Source: Lineus longissimus (lineage: Eukaryota; Nemertea; Pilidiophora; Heteronemertea; Lineidae). Taken from it: DNA of 64,000 bases. Location of the stretch: assembly GCF_910592395.1 (NCBI RefSeq), contig NC_088311.1, positions 7,630,501-7,694,500 of the forward strand, read 5' to 3'. Of this stretch, positions 63,748-64,000 are shown one piece after another. The notes below the pieces were generated by a model. It saw only the letters and a program-made list of their open reading frames with translations. It had not been told where the DNA came from and did no database searches. The translations under genes were made by a program, and so were the position numbers. How positions within the stretch are numbered: position 1 is the first letter of the stretch; each line of letters starts with the position of its first letter.

Positions 63748-64000
63748 AATATCCGTTTAAGCGATAAGCAAAAAATATCCGAGACGATATTGCGATATTG
63801 CCTAGTGACGCTGCGAGTGGTCCACTGCACTCAATTGGTTTGGCAATATCCTTTAAGTGCGACCAAGTGTTTGGTTTTTTCTTGGTACATGTAATTGCTG
63901 TGAATTGCTAGGGAGACTGTCCCATTGTCATCAAGAATATGTCGCCCACTTTACGGACCCGATGGATTATTCATAAAAACTTAGACTCTATCCATGGCTG
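63748..64000. other. No gene recognised
   Basis: Contains a repeated motif AATATCCGTTTAAGCG (63749) and AATATCCTTTAAGTGCG (63846). Nothing else is assignable. Confidence 0.4.

Noticed and set aside
1-64000. CRISPR array, prophage or bacterial operon
   Set aside because: No direct repeats with regular unique spacers, no dense co-oriented genes; the window is animal nuclear DNA.

Overview
The window looks like nuclear DNA from an animal, most likely a marine invertebrate. It is AT-leaning and gene-poor, and it shows no bacterial operon structure. It carries decayed DNA transposons, minisatellites, many copies of a TACATGTA-type palindrome, and one unmistakable animal gene. That gene is a complete heparan sulfate glucosamine 3-O-sulfotransferase on the minus strand (10436-11521, 361 aa), closest in motif detail to the HS3ST5 type. 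The species cannot be fixed from the sequence; I lean to a lophotrochozoan, ambulacrarian or cephalochordate.

Layout, left to right. 1-5.1 kb: a short exon-like segment behind a strong splice acceptor (637), a 424-bp PIF/Harbinger-like MITE with a TAA target duplication (792-1215), a 15-bp inverted repeat pair (2195-2383) and a 96-bp-period minisatellite (about 4540-5100). 5.1-12.5 kb: the sulfotransferase gene. Its whole coding sequence lies in one exon. A 5' splice acceptor at 11543, a donor at 12145 and a TATA/Inr-like site near 12338-12371 suggest a one-intron 5' leader. The 3' UTR may be long and reach one of two AATAAA signals. 12.5-32 kb: no recognisable gene, but a diverged 300-bp tandem duplication, two transposon ends, a GC-rich exon-like island (22.65-22.92 kb) and a duplicated 125-bp segment (31.3-31.57 kb).

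32-64 kb: a GC-embedded TATA box with a tiny first-exon candidate (32317-32389), and a segment at 33027-33062 similar to the sulfotransferase leader. A cluster of splice-bounded exon candidates on the plus strand lies at 47.2-49.65 kb, including a piece resembling the hAT transposase dimerisation region. Further right are a possible tRNA-SINE relic (50.67 kb), an exon-like coiled-coil segment (54.16 kb), a 20-bp minisatellite of 12 copies (54761-55000), a minus-strand open segment (58.77-59.03 kb), a nested hairpin (59.47 kb) and a 240-bp satellite-like array (60.3-61.1 kb).

Only the sulfotransferase is a confident gene. Its product is a type II Golgi membrane enzyme that would act at the end of heparan sulfate biosynthesis. 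The exon candidates rest on splice-site context and open frame only and are scored low. I saw no convincing tRNA, rRNA, CRISPR or complete transposon gene, and nothing that amounts to a clearly new multi-gene system.
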